Assembly (NCBI GenBank): GCA_900549805.1 | Contig: URPV01000043.1 | Span: forward strand, 1 to 9,929 | Origin: an uncultured Veillonella sp. | GTDB taxonomy: Bacteria; Bacillota; Negativicutes; Veillonellales; Veillonellaceae | DNA: 9,929 bases | Direction of reading: 5' to 3' | Part shown: one piece after another, positions 1-6,162 of the stretch | Layout of the letters: every line of letters begins with the position of its first letter | Position numbering within the stretch: position 1 is the first letter of the stretch | The notes under the pieces: generated by a model | The model's input: only the letters and a program-made list of their open reading frames with translations | The model's database searches: none | What the model was told of the DNA's origin: nothing | Translations under genes and position numbers: made by a program

Positions 1-74
1 TTTTTTTTCAAGCAGAAGACGGCATACGAGATTACGTACGGTGACTGGAGTTCAGACGTGTGCTCTTCCGATCT
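1..74. other. Illumina TruSeq P7/index adapter (non-genomic contamination)
   Basis: Bases 9-32 match the Illumina P7 flow-cell oligo (begins CAAGCAGAAGACGG, ends ACGAGAT). Bases 33-40 (TACGTACG) sit where an 8-base index belongs. Bases 41-74 match the TruSeq read-2 adapter (begins GTGACTGGAGTTC, ends GCTCTTCCGATCT). The eight T residues at 1-8 are what the complement of a poly-A tail read past the adapter end would look like. The whole block is a sequencing construct left in the assembly, so genomic sequence can start no earlier than base 75. Any gene call or hairpin drawn into this block is artificial. Confidence 0.98.
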
Positions 75-116
75 ACATGAGAAACAGGATATTTATGATT
101 ATCCTGTTTTTCATGT
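75..116. repeat. Inverted repeat abutting the adapter junction (possible fold-back artefact)
   Basis: Arms 75-91 and 100-116 are 17 nt each and are reverse complements with one G/T mismatch (81 against 110). They enclose an 8-nt loop (92-99). Pairing starts at the very first base after the adapter and fails at the next pair (74/117). Such a palindrome at a library-molecule end is typical of fold-back synthesis during fragmentation or end repair, in which case 75-91 would be a copied strand and not genome. A real hairpin within menF is also possible, because the reading frame stays open through it. Confidence 0.6.
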
Positions 117-978
117 GAATCATGATTATCAGGAATTGTCCTCTGCCTCTGATTACGGCCGATGGGAGACCCTCTTTAAGGGGGTACAAGAGGCCATTCA
201 CGCTGGCCGGGTTAAGAAGGTAGTGGGATCTCGTGAGGTGGCTTTCCACTGTTATGGACAAGGCTTGGAAGGAGATTTGGAAAAAAGCGCTAGCCTCCCT
301 GAGGGAGGGGGCTTTTATGTACCGTCCATCCTAGACCGCTTAGTAGAGAATAATCCTGGCTGTTTTATCTTTGCCTATGAAAAGAATGGCAAAACCTTTT
401 TAGGAGCTAGCCCCGAGATTTTGGTCCGCCATAGGGGCCATAGAATTTTATCCTACGCCCTAGCGGGCACATATCCTAAGGATGGTACTTCTACCCATTC
501 AGCTCAAGCCCTCTTAGAAGACTCTAAAAATGTGTATGAACATAATTTGGTGGCAGATCGTATTGTAGCGACCATGGAGGGCCTTACGCATGATGTAGAA
601 AAGGGTGACATGGGCATTTTAGAGTTGAAAAATCTCTACCATTTACGGACTATCATTGAAGCGGATGATGGGGGTAAGTCCCTTATGGAATGGGGCCACA
701 TCTTGCACCCTACACCAGCATTAGGGGGGGAACCCCGTCAAGCGGCCCTGCCCCTTATCCACCAGTTGGAGTCCTATGATCGGGGGATGTACGCAGCACC
801 CTTTGGCTTTATGAAAGATATGGGGGACGGCATCTTGGTGGTGGCTATTCGGTCAGCCTTGGTGGAAGGTGACCAGCTCTATGCCTATGCGGGCTGTGGC
901 CTTGTAGAAGGGTCGGATTGCCGTGAGGAATATGAAGAGACCAAGAACAAGATGCGTACTATATTAGAAGCCCTCTAA
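76..978 (+). CDS. menF: Isochorismate synthase MenF, 5'-truncated
   Basis: MenF converts chorismate to isochorismate, the first committed step to menaquinone, in the cytoplasm. About 300 C-terminal residues are present. The family is usually about 430-460 long, so roughly the N-terminal third is missing. Numbering from the first full genomic codon (76), the chorismate-binding fold shows: the VKKVV segment at 46-50, where the general-base Lys is expected; FLGASPEILV at 108-117; ALAGT at 128-132; the EH pair at 155-156; LHPTPALGGEPR at 210-221; DRGMYAAPFGF at 235-245; VAIRSAL at 256-262; and the closing YAGCGLVEGSD...EEYEETKNKM. The apparent GTG start at 58 lies inside the adapter, and the first five or six residues read from it are adapter-encoded. 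Position at the head of a men cluster favours MenF over EntC or anthranilate/PABA synthase paralogues. The stop codon TAAGGAG forms part of the menD ribosome-binding site, indicating co-transcription. The first few residues may be unreliable because of the inverted repeat at 75-116. Confidence 0.93.
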   Translation, partial: HEKQDIYDYPVFHVNHDYQELSSASDYGRWETLFKGVQEAIHAGRVKKVVGSREVAFHCYGQGLEGDLEKSASLPEGGGFYVPSILDRLVENNPGCFIFAYEKNGKTFLGASPEILVRHRGHRILSYALAGTYPKDGTSTHSAQALLEDSKNVYEHNLVADRIVATMEGLTHDVEKGDMGILELKNLYHLRTIIEADDGGKSLMEWGHILHPTPALGGEPRQAALPLIHQLESYDRGMYAAPFGFMKDMGDGILVVAIRSALVEGDQLYAYAGCGLVEGSDCREEYEETKNKMRTILEAL

Positions 979-990
979 GGAGACCTATCG

Positions 991-2658
991 ATGAATGAAT
1001 ATTTAGCATCCTTTGTGGATGAGTTATATAACTTGGGTCTTGATTCTGTTGTCTACAGTGCAGGCTCTCGGTCTACCGCCCTAGCTATGCTGTTTGAAGC
1101 CCATCAAGGCTTTCAATCTTATATGGACGTGGATGAGCGATCAGCGGCCTTCTTTGCGTTAGGTTTAGCTAAGACAGCCCGTAAACCGGTAGCTCTCGTT
1201 TGTACTTCTGGATCGGCTATGGGCCATTACCTACCAGCCCTTATGGAGGCCAAATATGCGGGTGTACCCTTGATTCTTTTGACAGCAGATCGGCCACCTG
1301 AATTACACCATGTTCGGGCACCACAAACTATCGACCAAATGGCTAGCTTTGGTCCTGATGCGGTAGTCTATGCGGATACCTTGGCCATTCCTGACCAGAA
1401 TCACTACTATTCCTATCCGCGCATGGTGGCTCAACGGGCCTATTTGCAGGCTATGAACCGAAAAAAGGGTCCTGTGCACATCAATGTACCCATCCGGGAA
1501 CCTCTTGTTCCCGATTTAGATAGTAAGCATTTCGCTATGGGCCGACGGACTCATGGGGGCTTTCTCCTAGGATCCACCTGTATGCCTATGCCTTCAGTGG
1601 CTCTTGATGCAGCTTTAGCCAAAGACAAGGTCTTGATTGTAGCCGGTCCTGATATGGACTTGGACCCTGCCAACCAAGCCTTGGTCATGAGCTTAGCGGA
1701 AACCTACATGGCCCCTGTTTTGGCTGACCCCCTTTCCAATATTAGGGCGACCGGTATGGAGTATGTTATGGATACTTATGATGCCTTCTTGGCATATAAA
1801 GATCTATGGCAGCAGCTCAAACCGGATACGGTTCTACAACTGGGACAGCAACCAGTATCCAAGCGGGCTCAACAATTCTTGGCCTCCCTAGATCATGTAG
1901 ATTATATTCAAGTATCGCCTAATAATGACTACCTTGTGCCAGCGGGGAATGTGACTATGCAGGTTCAAGCTGATCTTAATGGGCTCCTTGCGGCAACGCA
2001 AGAGGTGGTTAAGGATGACACTAGCTACCTAGATCAATGGATTGCTATTAACAATGACTGGCGAGATAAATTAGAGGCCGTTAAGGAAGAGGAAGACCTC
2101 TTCGAGGGGACTATCATCCGCCATTTACAAGATAATGTACCTGCTGGTAGTCAGGTTTATGTGGCTAATTCCATGACCATACGGGATATGGATTACTTTT
2201 GGCGGACCGCCCCCTCTGATGTTCGCATCTTGGGTAATCGTGGCGTGAACGGTATCGATGGTCTAGTTTCTTCCGCCTTGGGAGCCTCTGCTAATGGACT
2301 TCCCACTGTTCTAGTAACGGGTGACTTGACCTTCTTTCACGATTTAAATGGCTTGGCTCTTGCTAAGACCCACAACCTCAACTTAACGGTGGTCCTCTTT
2401 AATAATGATGGAGGAGGTATCTTTGAATACCTGCCACAAAAAGGGACTCCTTACTTTAATTACCTCTTCTCCACAGAGCAGGGGCTTAATTTTGAGGCCC
2501 TAGTAGAGGGCTATGGCTGTGACTACCTTTCAATCAGCTCCTACCATCAGTTTAAATCGGTGTTGAAAGATTCTATGGCTGTGCCAGGCCTTCACATCTT
2601 GGAGGTTAAGACTGACAAGGAAAAAAGTCGGGCCCTTCATGCTAAGTATTTAGGGTGA
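991..2658 (+). CDS. menD: 2-succinyl-5-enolpyruvyl-6-hydroxy-3-cyclohexene-1-carboxylate synthase MenD
   Basis: MenD is a thiamine-diphosphate enzyme that joins isochorismate to the succinic semialdehyde unit derived from 2-oxoglutarate, giving SEPHCHC. The 555 residues match the usual full length. The N-terminal pyrimidine-binding domain has SAGSRSTAL (23-31), DERSAAFFALG with the cofactor-activating Glu49, and VCTSGSA (about 70-76). ADRPPELH follows. The C-terminal pyrophosphate-binding domain has the GD...NN motif: Gly444-Asp445 and Asn471-Asn472, followed by DGGGIFEYLPQ. The ATG at 991 has AAGGAG at 977-982, 8 nt upstream and overlapping the menF stop, so translation is probably coupled. 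The 3' end meets the menH start. Nothing in the sequence suggests damage. Confidence 0.97.
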   Translation: MNEYLASFVDELYNLGLDSVVYSAGSRSTALAMLFEAHQGFQSYMDVDERSAAFFALGLAKTARKPVALVCTSGSAMGHYLPALMEAKYAGVPLILLTADRPPELHHVRAPQTIDQMASFGPDAVVYADTLAIPDQNHYYSYPRMVAQRAYLQAMNRKKGPVHINVPIREPLVPDLDSKHFAMGRRTHGGFLLGSTCMPMPSVALDAALAKDKVLIVAGPDMDLDPANQALVMSLAETYMAPVLADPLSNIRATGMEYVMDTYDAFLAYKDLWQQLKPDTVLQLGQQPVSKRAQQFLASLDHVDYIQVSPNNDYLVPAGNVTMQVQADLNGLLAATQEVVKDDTSYLDQWIAINNDWRDKLEAVKEEEDLFEGTIIRHLQDNVPAGSQVYVANSMTIRDMDYFWRTAPSDVRILGNRGVNGIDGLVSSALGASANGLPTVLVTGDLTFFHDLNGLALAKTHNLNLTVVLFNNDGGGIFEYLPQKGTPYFNYLFSTEQGLNFEALVEGYGCDYLSISSYHQFKSVLKDSMAVPGLHILEVKTDKEKSRALHAKYLG

Positions 2659-2663
2659 TTGCT

Positions 2664-3617
2664 ATGATTAAACGTTCTTTAGTACCTCTCTTGCCTGAAG
2701 GGGGTCGCACTTATTACAACCGCATAGGGGACCGGACCTATCGATTGACGGTACGGCCTTGTGCCCAAACCTGTATGCCAGGACATTGTGAAAATATGAT
2801 GGTAACACATCCAGAGTGGTCGATTTATAAGATGACACAAGCTCTTATGGGGCGTGAAAAGGGTCAACAAATTCGAGAACTAAAACCTATCGTCTGCCTC
2901 CATGGATTTTCTGAGTCCTCCTTCACCTGGAACGATATTTATCTGCCAGGCTATTTGGTGATTGGAATCGATATATTGGGCCATGGTGGTTCTAGTTCTC
3001 CGGATGATCTAGGGGCCTATACTTTTGAAAGTATTCTTAAAGACGTCCATAGTATTATTACTTGCCGTGTTCAGGGGTCGTATGCCCTTATGGGCTATTC
3101 TCAGGGGGCCCGTTTAGCCCTTCTCTATGCTTTACAATATGGCTCTGAGATTTCCAAGTTGGTCTTGGAATCGGGGTCAGTTGGTATAGAAGACTCACAT
3201 CAGCGGTCTGATCGTCAACGGCGTGACTGTGAACTAGCCCGGGCCATAGAAGAAAAAGGCATCGAGTGGTTCGAGGAAAGGTGGTCTCAACTGCCCATCT
3301 TTGAGAGCCAAAAGGGTCTGAATCCTAGGGTTCAAAAAGCTATTAAAAATCGGCGCCTTGCCAATGACCCTCGGGGCCTGTCCATGGCCTTACGGGCCTT
3401 GGGTCAAGGTTCTATGCCCTATGTAGGTAACCAAATACAAGGATTGACAATGCCATGGCTCTACCTGGCAGGCGGTTTAGATGATAAGTATAAGACCATA
3501 GGCCAGACCTACTTCTCTCACAACCTAGCCATCTTAGAAGGCGCTGGTCATAATAGCCACTTGGAGCAACCGGAAATCTTTAGCCAATTGGTGTATGACT
3601 TCTTGGAAAAGGACTAG
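2664..3617 (+). CDS. menH: 2-succinyl-6-hydroxy-2,4-cyclohexadiene-1-carboxylate synthase MenH (alpha/beta hydrolase)
   Basis: MenH eliminates pyruvate from SEPHCHC to give SHCHC. From ATG 2664 it is 317 residues. The alpha/beta-hydrolase hallmarks are the oxyanion segment CLHGFSESSFTW (78-89), IDILGHGGSS (102-111), nucleophile elbow GYSQG with Ser146 followed by Arg150 (the GYSxGxR pattern of MenH), acid Asp273 in GGLDDKY, and His296 in GAGHNSHLEQP. The ESGSVGI...R..RD..LA..I...GIEWFEERW segment is also MenH-like. A GTG at 2655 overlaps the menD stop and would add three residues. I chose ATG 2664 because AGGGTGA (2652-2658) is well spaced for it, whereas nothing suitable precedes the GTG. 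The protein is longer than E. coli MenH (252 residues). The excess is mostly residues 31-73 between the first strand and the oxyanion strand, carrying cysteines at 33, 37 and 42. Confidence 0.93.
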   Translation: MIKRSLVPLLPEGGRTYYNRIGDRTYRLTVRPCAQTCMPGHCENMMVTHPEWSIYKMTQALMGREKGQQIRELKPIVCLHGFSESSFTWNDIYLPGYLVIGIDILGHGGSSSPDDLGAYTFESILKDVHSIITCRVQGSYALMGYSQGARLALLYALQYGSEISKLVLESGSVGIEDSHQRSDRQRRDCELARAIEEKGIEWFEERWSQLPIFESQKGLNPRVQKAIKNRRLANDPRGLSMALRALGQGSMPYVGNQIQGLTMPWLYLAGGLDDKYKTIGQTYFSHNLAILEGAGHNSHLEQPEIFSQLVYDFLEKD

Positions 3618-3714
3618 GCTGAGGCCTAATTACATTGATAAGGGCCTTGTGGGCTCTTATAGAATGCCAGGGGCATGCTATAATAGAAACAATATAACCT
3701 GTGGCTAGGCCACA
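3615..3714 (+). promoter_or_regulatory. Hairpin-rich menH-menB intergenic region
   Basis: Four short stem-loops can be drawn here: TAGGC/GCCTA near 3615-3628 at the menH stop; a 9-bp stem with one G-U pair at 3638-3646/3652-3660; ATGCC/GGCAT at 3664-3668/3672-3676; and TGTGGC/GCCACA at 3700-3705/3709-3714. None is followed by a T run, so no canonical intrinsic terminator is present. The last hairpin would lie in the menB 5' leader if transcription starts just after the -10 at 3679. Whether any of them is functional is unknown. Confidence 0.4.
3676..3684 (+). promoter_or_regulatory. Extended -10 promoter for menB
   Basis: TGCTATAAT is an exact extended -10 element (TGn plus the consensus TATAAT). 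No good -35 hexamer lies at 16-18 bp spacing, which extended -10 promoters can tolerate. The predicted start near 3691 leaves a leader of about 43 nt before the menB ATG. This promoter would make menB transcription independent of the upstream menFDH unit. Confidence 0.6.
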
Positions 3715-3721
3715 TCATAAT

Positions 3722-3728
3722 AAAGGAG
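3722..3728 (+). promoter_or_regulatory. menB ribosome-binding site (decides the start)
   Basis: AAAGGAG ends 5 nt before ATG 3734. This fixes the start at 3734 over an in-frame GTG at 3701, which has no Shine-Dalgarno sequence and lies inside the leader hairpin 3700-3714. Confidence 0.85.
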
Positions 3729-3733
3729 ATACA

Positions 3734-4576
3734 ATGAGCAAGTTTGATTGGAAAGTCCTCGACCGCAATTACGAGGATATTATTTATGAAACTTACAATG
3801 GTATTGCAAAAATCACCATCAATCGCCCAGAAGTACGTAATGCCTTCCGCCCTAAAACGGTTACGGAAATGATTGACGCTTTTACCATCGCCCGTGACGA
3901 TGCAGAGATTGGCGTTATTGTTTTGACCGGTGCTAATCATGGTCAAGGGGAAGATAAGGAAGCTTTTTGTTCCGGTGGTGACCAACGGGTGCGTGGTAAT
4001 GGTGGCTACGTGGGTGACGACCATATTCCTCGTCTCAATGTTCTCGATTTGCAACGCTTGATCCGCATCATTCCAAAGCCAGTTATCGCTATGGTCAATG
4101 GTTTTGCTATCGGCGGCGGTCACGTTTTGCATATCGTCTGCGACCTTACTATCGCTTCTGAAAATGCTAAGTTTGGCCAAACGGGTCCTCGTGTAGGCTC
4201 CTTTGACGCTGGCTATGGCGCAGGTTACTTAGCTCGTATGATCGGTCATAAACGGGCCCGTGAGGTATGGTTCCTCTGTCGCCAATATACCGCTGCTCAA
4301 GCCTATGAAATGGGCATGGTTAATACGGTTGTGCCATTCGATCAATTGGAAGAAGAAACTGTGAAATGGTGCCAAGAAATCCTTCAATTGTCCCCTATGG
4401 CTCTGCGCATGTTGAAAGCGTCCTTTAATGCTGATACGGATGGTTTGGCAGGCCTTCAACAATTCGCTGGCGATGCTACGCTTATGTACTACACAACAGA
4501 TGAAGCTAAAGAAGGACGCGATGCCTTCAAGGAAAAACGCAAACCAGACTTTAAACAATTCCCTAAATTCCCTTAA
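3734..4576 (+). CDS. menB: 1,4-dihydroxy-2-naphthoyl-CoA synthase MenB (type I, crotonase fold)
   Basis: MenB performs the Dieckmann-type ring closure of o-succinylbenzoyl-CoA to DHNA-CoA in the cytoplasm. It has 280 residues, the usual length. Crotonase features are NRPEVRNAFRP (30-40), the oxyanion-hole segment AFCSGGDQ (77-84), and VNGFAIGGGHVLHIVCDLTIA (121-141). QTGPRVGSFDAGYG (149-162) carries active-site Ser156/Asp157. The conserved C-terminal tail is TTDEAKEGRDAFKEKRKPDF. Gly151 in QTGP is the signature of bicarbonate-dependent (type I) MenB. Type II enzymes such as the mycobacterial one have Asp there (QTDADVGSFD). The sequence is strikingly close to Bacillus MenB as I remember it. 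Codon use differs from its neighbours: I find no ATA, AGA, AGG or CTA codons, which suggests selection for high expression. It has its own promoter and a strong terminator. Confidence 0.97.
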   Translation: MSKFDWKVLDRNYEDIIYETYNGIAKITINRPEVRNAFRPKTVTEMIDAFTIARDDAEIGVIVLTGANHGQGEDKEAFCSGGDQRVRGNGGYVGDDHIPRLNVLDLQRLIRIIPKPVIAMVNGFAIGGGHVLHIVCDLTIASENAKFGQTGPRVGSFDAGYGAGYLARMIGHKRAREVWFLCRQYTAAQAYEMGMVNTVVPFDQLEEETVKWCQEILQLSPMALRMLKASFNADTDGLAGLQQFAGDATLMYYTTDEAKEGRDAFKEKRKPDFKQFPKFP

Positions 4577-4584
4577 TGGGCTTG

Positions 4585-4611
4585 AAAGGACCGCCTAGGC
4601 GGTCCTTTTTT
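4585..4611 (+). terminator. Intrinsic terminator after menB
   Basis: Bases 4585-4608 are a perfect 24-nt palindrome (AAAGGACCGCC/GGCGGTCCTTT around a CTAG centre), followed by further T residues to 4611. This is a GC-rich stem with a U tract 9 nt after the menB stop. It should end or strongly reduce transcription before menE, so menE-menC-menI need read-through or their own promoter. Confidence 0.92.
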
Positions 4612-4613
4612 CG

Positions 4614-4621
4614 TGTATAAT
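4614..4621 (+). promoter_or_regulatory. Possible -10 element for menE-menC-menI
   Basis: TGTATAAT contains a consensus TATAAT at 4616-4621, directly behind the menB terminator and in a TATAATAG context shared with the menB promoter. No recognisable -35 lies 16-18 bp upstream, because that space is inside the terminator stem. The TG is also one base off the extended -10 spacing. A promoter here is expected from the layout but only weakly supported by sequence. Confidence 0.45.
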
Positions 4622-4670
4622 AGGGAAGAATAGGTACTAGGGTGCTTGAAAGAGACTATGTCTAAGCGGA

Positions 4671-4677
4671 AAGGAGG
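4671..4677 (+). promoter_or_regulatory. menE ribosome-binding site (decides the start)
   Basis: AAGGAGG directly abuts an ATG at 4678, leaving no spacer, but lies 6 nt from the in-frame ATG at 4684. The second ATG is therefore the likely initiator. Confidence 0.8.
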
Positions 4678-4683
4678 ATGACT

Positions 4684-6162
4684 ATGTGGTTAAAAAAGCA
4701 GGCTCGAATAAATGGGGATAAGGATTTTATCAATGGCCTTAGTTTTAAGGCTGTGTATGATCAAGTAGAAGTTTACGCTGGTTCTTTGGCCGCTAGTCTA
4801 GGTGAGGCCAAACGGGTAGCTATATGGGCCCATAATTCGGCTACTATGGCCATGGTTCTCTTAGCCCTTCTTCGCATCCGCAAGGAAGTGGTCTTTCTTA
4901 ATGTTCATTTGCGGCCTCAAGAGGTTTTGAGGCAAACGCAAGAACTGGCCATTGACTGTCTTTTGTTAGCAGACGATATGATTGATTCTTGGCAAGAATC
5001 AGGCCTGTGCGCCCCCTTTGAAGTCCTTACTATCGTGGAAATCTTAGGGGCAGAACCCATAGACTTGCCGGCCCCGGCAGATCCTCTTGACCAAGATATA
5101 GCCGTCATTATGAATACATCCGCCACAACGGGTAAGTTCAAGTCGGTTCCTCTGTCGTGGGGACAAATCCGGGCTCATGTGAAGGCTTCCCGCGAGGTAT
5201 TGGGCTATCAGGAGGACGATAACTGGCTCATGGTTCTCCCTTTATTCCATGTGTCTGGTTTCTCTATCCTCATGCGGTCTCTCTATAATGGGACGGCTGT
5301 TACTATCCATGAAAAGTATGATCGATACCGGGTTCTAGAGGCTATTAATGCAGGGTCTGTCAACATGGTCTCTTTGGTACCAACCATCCTTAGGAGGCTT
5401 ATGCCTAACATAGGTAAAGGGCATAGATTACGGCTTATCCTTTTAGGGGGTGAATTCATTCCAGACCAATTGGTAAATCAGGCTTTGGCCCAACGTTTAC
5501 CGGTCTATAAGACCTATGGTATGACGGAAACCTTCAGCCAGTGTGTAACCTTTTCCCTCTTGAATCACCCAGATAAGAAGGCCTCTGTCGGCAAGCCTCT
5601 GCCAGGTATGACCGTCGATATTCGCCAAGCTGACCCAGATGGGGTAGGCCAAGTATGGGTGAAGGGACCCATGCTTATGGCAGGTTATTTGGGACAAGCC
5701 CCTCTAGCGGGTGCATTTAATACGGATGACTTGGGGTATTTGGATCAGGAGGGCTATCTCTATATCGTCAATCGTCGCAAGGATATCATCATATCTGGCG
5801 GTGAAAATATTTATCCCAAGGAAATAGAAGATATCTTATACGGCCTCCCTTTTATTAAAGAATGTGCTCTTATTCCTGTGGAAGATGCCAAGTGGGGGCA
5901 AGTACCAGCTCTCTTTGTGACCATTGCCCGAGAGGCTTGGGAATCCTATGTAGGAGGGTCTTTATCGGCCTTTATCAAAGAGGAGGACTCTAGCTTGGAT
6001 TCTGGTCATTTAGAACGTATTGAGGACTTGGTCCTAGGCTATTTGGAGACTTTCTTACGAGAACGCTTAGCTTCCTACAAAATCCCTAAATATTATCGTT
6101 TGTTAGAGACGCTCCCCCGTAATGGGATGGGCAAGATTGTCAGGAAGGACTTACATCTATGA
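4684..6162 (+). CDS. menE: o-Succinylbenzoate--CoA ligase MenE
   Basis: MenE activates o-succinylbenzoate with ATP and CoA through an acyl-adenylate. From ATG 4684 it has 492 residues and the ANL-superfamily layout: phosphate-binding loop TSATTGKFKSV (145-155), LPLFHVSGF (185-193), YGMTET (278-283), the ribose-binding Asp in NTDDLGYL (about 349), hinge segment RRKDIIISGGENIYPKEIE (364-382), and the catalytic C-terminal Lys484 in NGMGKIVRK. Two oddities stand out. The P-loop departs from the common TSGTTGKPKGV at three positions. The C-terminal subdomain also carries an extra acidic stretch (about 417-450) before YLETFLRERLASYKIPK. Both catalytic regions look intact. The ATG at 4678 is rejected because it leaves no spacer to the ribosome-binding site. 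The stop overlaps the menC start (ATGA). Other acyl-CoA ligases share the fold, so the men context makes the assignment firm. Confidence 0.94.
   Translation: MWLKKQARINGDKDFINGLSFKAVYDQVEVYAGSLAASLGEAKRVAIWAHNSATMAMVLLALLRIRKEVVFLNVHLRPQEVLRQTQELAIDCLLLADDMIDSWQESGLCAPFEVLTIVEILGAEPIDLPAPADPLDQDIAVIMNTSATTGKFKSVPLSWGQIRAHVKASREVLGYQEDDNWLMVLPLFHVSGFSILMRSLYNGTAVTIHEKYDRYRVLEAINAGSVNMVSLVPTILRRLMPNIGKGHRLRLILLGGEFIPDQLVNQALAQRLPVYKTYGMTETFSQCVTFSLLNHPDKKASVGKPLPGMTVDIRQADPDGVGQVWVKGPMLMAGYLGQAPLAGAFNTDDLGYLDQEGYLYIVNRRKDIIISGGENIYPKEIEDILYGLPFIKECALIPVEDAKWGQVPALFVTIAREAWESYVGGSLSAFIKEEDSSLDSGHLERIEDLVLGYLETFLRERLASYKIPKYYRLLETLPRNGMGKIVRKDLHL

Noticed and set aside
1..8. T run as a terminator tail or poly-T tract
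   Set aside because: It directly abuts the P7 adapter and is best explained as adapter read-through sequence.
73..261. Small minus-strand ORF at the contig start
   Set aside because: It is antisense to menF, covers the palindrome and touches the adapter, with no coding evidence.
3701..3733. GTG start giving MenB an 11-residue N-terminal extension
   Set aside because: It lacks a ribosome-binding site and sits in a hairpin, while AAAGGAG is correctly spaced before ATG 3734 and the shorter form has the normal length.
3626..4180. 184-residue minus-strand open frame opposite menB
   Set aside because: It lies antisense to a strongly conserved gene, has no ribosome-binding site or recognisable domain, and is explained by menB codon bias.
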